From Amaranthus tricolor (Eukaryota; Streptophyta; Magnoliopsida; Caryophyllales; Amaranthaceae): a stretch of DNA of 64,000 nucleotides. Positions 63,277 to 64,000 of this stretch are shown here, in pieces. Position 1 is the first letter of the stretch; every line of letters starts with the position of its first letter. The notes below the pieces were generated by a model that was not told the DNA's origin, did no database searches, and saw only the letters and a list, made by a program, of their open reading frames with translations. The position numbers and the translations under genes are program-made. The stretch is taken from positions 33,098,754 through 33,162,753 of the forward strand of contig NC_080048.1 of NCBI RefSeq assembly GCF_026212465.1, written 5' to 3'.

Positions 63277-64000
63277 TATAACAATATTTACAACAGGCAC
63301 GTATTTTTATGTGCAATAAACTTCTATAAATATATAGGAGTCTAGGTTGAATCTTATTTTTGGCCTAAAACCAAAGTTGTCTTCTTAAAAAAGTAGTTTC
63401 AACCTTCCATCTTCATTGTCAGAAATTAGCTTCATAATTTTATTCTCATTAATTACAAAATTAAAGTTAAATTCATTAGAAATAGATAAAGACCTGAATC
63501 AGTTTTGCCAACTTCAAATTCATCAGTAAAAGAAGGCAATGTATGTTTGACGGTAAGATTGAGATATTCTCATTTACAAAAATAATTTACGTACAAAGCT
63601 CCTCAAAAAATAGGACAAAGGTGATTCTGAAACTAAGTCAATAAAATCTCTCATCAAAGAAGCCACAAGAAACATGCTCATACATAAAATCATATCGGCA
63701 ATCAAAGCATAGTGGCCAATTGAGGGACCAAAGGTTATTTTCATTCAACAAGACAATTGTAGGGCAAGGTTTTTTTATTACACTTTATGGCATGTTGGAT
63801 CAATTCAACTATGTATATAATATCATATAAAAATATTTAAAAAATAGTGAAATATTTTGAGTCGATCCGCCCCTTTGAACACTTCTAATAAAAACTTACA
63901 CAAATTCATCATCAAACAACATATTGATCCTCAAAAAAAAATCTGAATTGAAATTACTCCTATAATTCTATAAAAAGGAAAAAAGATTAGATAATTAAAC
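63277..64000. other. AT-rich DNA at the window's end
   Basis: No gene recognised. CCTTTGAACACTTCTAATAA near 63870 resembles the CACCTCTA end of the hAT-type MITEs at 38583 and 41733. Confidence 0.4.

Overview
The window is nuclear DNA of a flowering plant, about 65-70% A+T. It has long, intron-rich genes with canonical GT-AG junctions and plant protein families, set in a dense litter of transposable elements. The repeat types would suit a Caryophyllales/Amaranthaceae-like genome, but that placement is inference only. No organellar, bacterial or viral block was seen.

Four host genes could be rebuilt exon by exon, each giving one continuous reading frame. (1) 3575-5876 (-): a 174-aa cysteine-rich YkgJ-family (CxxxCxxCC) putative Zn/Fe-chelating protein, 4 exons. 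(2) 32245-39296 (+): a 518-aa nucleobase-ascorbate transporter (NAT1/NAT2-like), 14 exons. (3) 41373-49972 (-): a 530-aa spinster-like major facilitator, 16 exons. (4) 53331-62027 (-): a 607-aa fatty acid amide hydrolase, 20 exons, with Lys205, Ser281 and Ser305 of the amidase-signature triad in place. The NAT and spinster genes converge; the spinster and FAAH genes lie head-to-tail on the minus strand.

The space between them is mobile DNA. Positions 1-13400 hold several inverted-repeat (MITE or foldback) elements around gene 1. Positions 13732-17504 are a complete-looking hAT transposon: 15-bp terminal repeats, GGTTCC-rich subterminal zones and an uninterrupted three-exon gene for an 811-aa BED-finger transposase, inserted inside a (TA)n tract. 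Positions 18695-22490 carry a Helitron-like element, a Stowaway MITE, a 1339-bp solo Ty1-copia LTR with 5-bp target duplication CATAT, and two more inverted-repeat elements.

The most unusual object is a 6.2-kb Mutator-like transposon at about 25756-31942. Between ~98-bp terminal inverted repeats it carries two convergent genes. The plus-strand gene fuses a FAR1-type zinc finger, a MULE transposase and an OTU-type cysteine protease. The minus-strand gene encodes a plant mobile domain (PMD) protein. Both subterminal zones carry perfect hairpins built from one CGCACAAAA(C/T)GTGCG motif. A gutted relative with similar terminal repeats lies directly beside it (about 24010-25717). The autonomous-looking copy appears degraded: the transposase has lost its SWIM region with a frame change, and the PMD gene has an in-frame TAA unless that site is a splice donor. 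Its right end lies about 300 bp from the start codon of the NAT gene.

Introns of the NAT, spinster and FAAH genes also hold small elements, several with recognisable target-site duplications.
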